From NCBI GenBank assembly GCA_018340375.1, contig JAFFJZ010000001.1, positions 49,096,001 to 49,160,000 of the forward strand: a DNA stretch of 64,000 bases. Reading direction: 5' to 3'. The DNA is from Gonatopus flavifemur. Lineage: Eukaryota; Arthropoda; Insecta; Hymenoptera; Dryinidae. The first letter of the stretch is position 1, and each line of letters starts with the position of its first letter. A program made the translations under genes and the position numbers. Positions 62,000 through 64,000 of the stretch are shown in pieces. The notes below the pieces were generated by a model. The model saw only the letters and a program-made list of their open reading frames with translations. It did no database searches and was not told the origin of the DNA.

Positions 62000-64000
62000 T
62001 TCCCAAATATTATTATTTTCAAAAATCAGAGACTCTCGTATGTTACATTAATGGCCCGGGTCACAAAGTGAGACCTGATTCACCTCTGATTCGTTGCGTA
62101 TTTTCAGGTGACCTGACGCCTGACTAGGCGCTGAAAATAACTAGGAAATGCTCGAATCATTTGAATTGAAGTGAATTAGCTTCGATTTTCGTTTTCAGCC
62201 TGGTCTTGCTTTTGAAACTCTCATTTGACCTGACATATTAACCTCTTCTTCGATCTGATTCGACTCTGATCCGTTGCGTATTATGGAATAAATCAGGCTT
62301 TAAAAGTAATAAAATTCTCCGACTCGGGGCAATGCATCGATCATTCAAAAAATAACTCATAGTCGTACATTTTGAAATAATACCCATGACGCAAGAGATT
62401 TCGATTAACCTCCGTCTCAATTCTCTCTCTCTCTTTCTCCTCTTCAAATCAAAGTGATAAACATTTATGATTATTAATTCATACGACTGGCGATACTTCA
62501 AAGAATCCTTTGAAAAAAAGTCATGAATTTTCATCAAATGACTCCATAATAACGGAAGAAAATCCAAAAGATGAATATTAACTTCGATACAAAGTTGATT
62601 GGTATAGAAGTACCACTTTGAAGATATCCGCAGCTTTCACTCGGCTTTGATACTCAACGTAAACATCTATGTTAATATCTATGTTCAAAATTATATCTAG
62701 CATTAATAATTGAGATACTAGATTTCATTTTGCATGTCTATCTCAAAATAATCATTTGAATTTGTAATCAAAGCCGTTCTCTTAAAGCACTCACAGGACA
62801 TAGAGGACATCGTATAATACTGGTTCTATAATTAGGTTGAAGAGGTTGGTTTCGAATCAGCATTGAATTGAGAATCCTTGATTCAATTCTCGTTCTTTTA
62901 TACTCGAAAACGTGTTGAAATGTGATATTATGCGCATGAAATATAACACTGAGTCACGTTGAAATATAATCCACGCATCGTTGCTTTATAGATTTTTAAC
63001 TGAAAAATCACGTGAAGTTTGACTGAATTCTTGACTTCGACAATTATTCTTCTTTGATATTGATTACAGAAATTGAGTCCATTTTTTAGAATTGAAAAAC
63101 TCTCGAATAAAAAAACACACATGATGAGTCAGAGAACATCACTGCCATTCCCACACAATTTCACAATTTTCATACGAAATTTGACAAGAAACGTATCCCT
63201 TAAAATATCCAATATACCTCTTCATATGGACGTGAATAATTCCCACCGTACGTGCATAAGTGCATACGTGGATACGTGCATGCGTGCACACGTGCGTGCA
63301 TGTGGCAGAAATTCTTCAACTGAGTCATCCAAATTATACACTCACACATCGATACTGCAAATTTTGTCTTCTCCTTTTTCCCCGCTCATTCCTTCCCCGA
63401 GCTCCGACATACGAGATGAAACTTTTCCCCGGTTAAAAATCGTACTCGCATCAAGTACATCTTTTACACGCACGCGAGTGCATACGATATAGAAATATGT
63501 TGGGAATTATTTTAATATCGACACCGAATTATTGAGAATTGCATGCTATACGGGAACGAACATTTCTCTTGGTCATTTACTCCCCGCATAACGTACTTCG
63601 TTCATAACGTAATAGAATCCACGTGTGAAACGTTTATCATTTCACGCTTGTGCAATACTTTTTTCTGATCTATCGACCCTACGAGAAATCTAGTTTCCGC
63701 TTATGAAAGAGATTCGGCGATGGCGAAATGACTTTTCCATCTGCAACATTGATTCGATGATTCGCAGAATTCAATATGCATGAAATTATGTATCTATATT
63801 TGAAACGTTTGTAAAGATGTCTTGAACAGCGAGGCTGGTCGATCCACTAACGCGTATACCAGATAACTGTACAAATGCAATATTTCAATGACATGGCTTG
63901 TAATGCAAATTACAAGCACGGAACACGAGGATGAAAGAGATGAGTAGGTGAAATATGTGCTGATAGAAAATGTGATTGAAATTTAAGATCGAGTCATGAA
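62000..64000. other. No gene seen; simple repeats
   Basis: Two related patches at 62040..62130 and 62220..62290 share CTGATTCGNCTCTGATNCGTTG, part of an unassigned repeat. A TGCATACGTGGATACGTGCA-type tract lies at about 63250..63302. The 139-codon open frame at 63073..63492 has no recognisable domain. Confidence 0.4.

Noticed and set aside
63073..63492. 139-codon open frame near the window end
   Set aside because: It spans a CGTGCATACGTG-type simple tract and encodes no recognisable domain.
1..64000. CRISPR array, tRNA or rRNA genes, viral insertions
   Set aside because: No regularly spaced direct repeats with unique spacers, no paired tRNA A and B box motifs, and no conserved rRNA or viral protein motifs were seen; the repeated units here are inverted-repeat transposons.

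Overview
The window reads as AT-rich, repeat-dense nuclear DNA of an insect. The evidence is an insect-type ETS gene with spliced exons, decayed mariner transposons including one with ends typical of the mellifera subfamily, pogo-type elements, and dozens of short inverted-repeat elements (MITEs). Hymenoptera is my best guess, but that rests only on the flavour of the transposons. Nothing looks bacterial or viral, and I found no tRNA, rRNA or CRISPR array.

There is one convincing host gene, on the minus strand. Two exons (56115..56367 and 48837..49234) splice in frame to give the end of a Pointed/SAM-like domain, an Asn/Ser-rich linker, an acidic and Gly-rich stretch and a complete C-terminal ETS DNA-binding domain of the Ets98B/SPDEF (PDEF) type. 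Its 5' exons lie at higher coordinates and were not identified, so they may be outside the window. The AT-rich stretch 46000..48836 is its likely 3' UTR and downstream flank. The 6.9-kb intron between the two exons is a landing field for MITEs.

The rest is mobile DNA in layers. (i) 1..12000: MITEs with CAC...GTG ends, hAT-like MITEs and one nested pair for which an empty-site relative lies 8 kb away. (ii) 12830..18040: a direct duplication of about 350 bp; between its copies sits a mariner, interrupted by a short element R, which is interrupted by a 2.6-kb element S that contains a large inverted repeat. (iii) 18040..30660: mostly ordinary AT-rich sequence with a 463-bp near-palindrome and hAT-like elements. 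(iv) 30670..31947: a pogo-like element that keeps only a psq-type helix-turn-helix. (v) 34110..38212: a transposon nest holding three-deep MITEs, a pogo/Tigger-like element with a hAT MITE inside it, a mellifera-type mariner and further MITEs. (vi) 38770..46000: MITEs and two copies of a longer dispersed repeat. (vii) 46000..64000: the ETS gene and its flanks.

Every transposase seen is broken, so any element still moving depends on enzymes encoded elsewhere. The strongest biological signal is the set of very similar CAC...GTG MITEs flanked by matching dinucleotides, and the clean nested and empty-site structures that give their target duplications. Element boundaries were read by eye; identities and family names need alignment.
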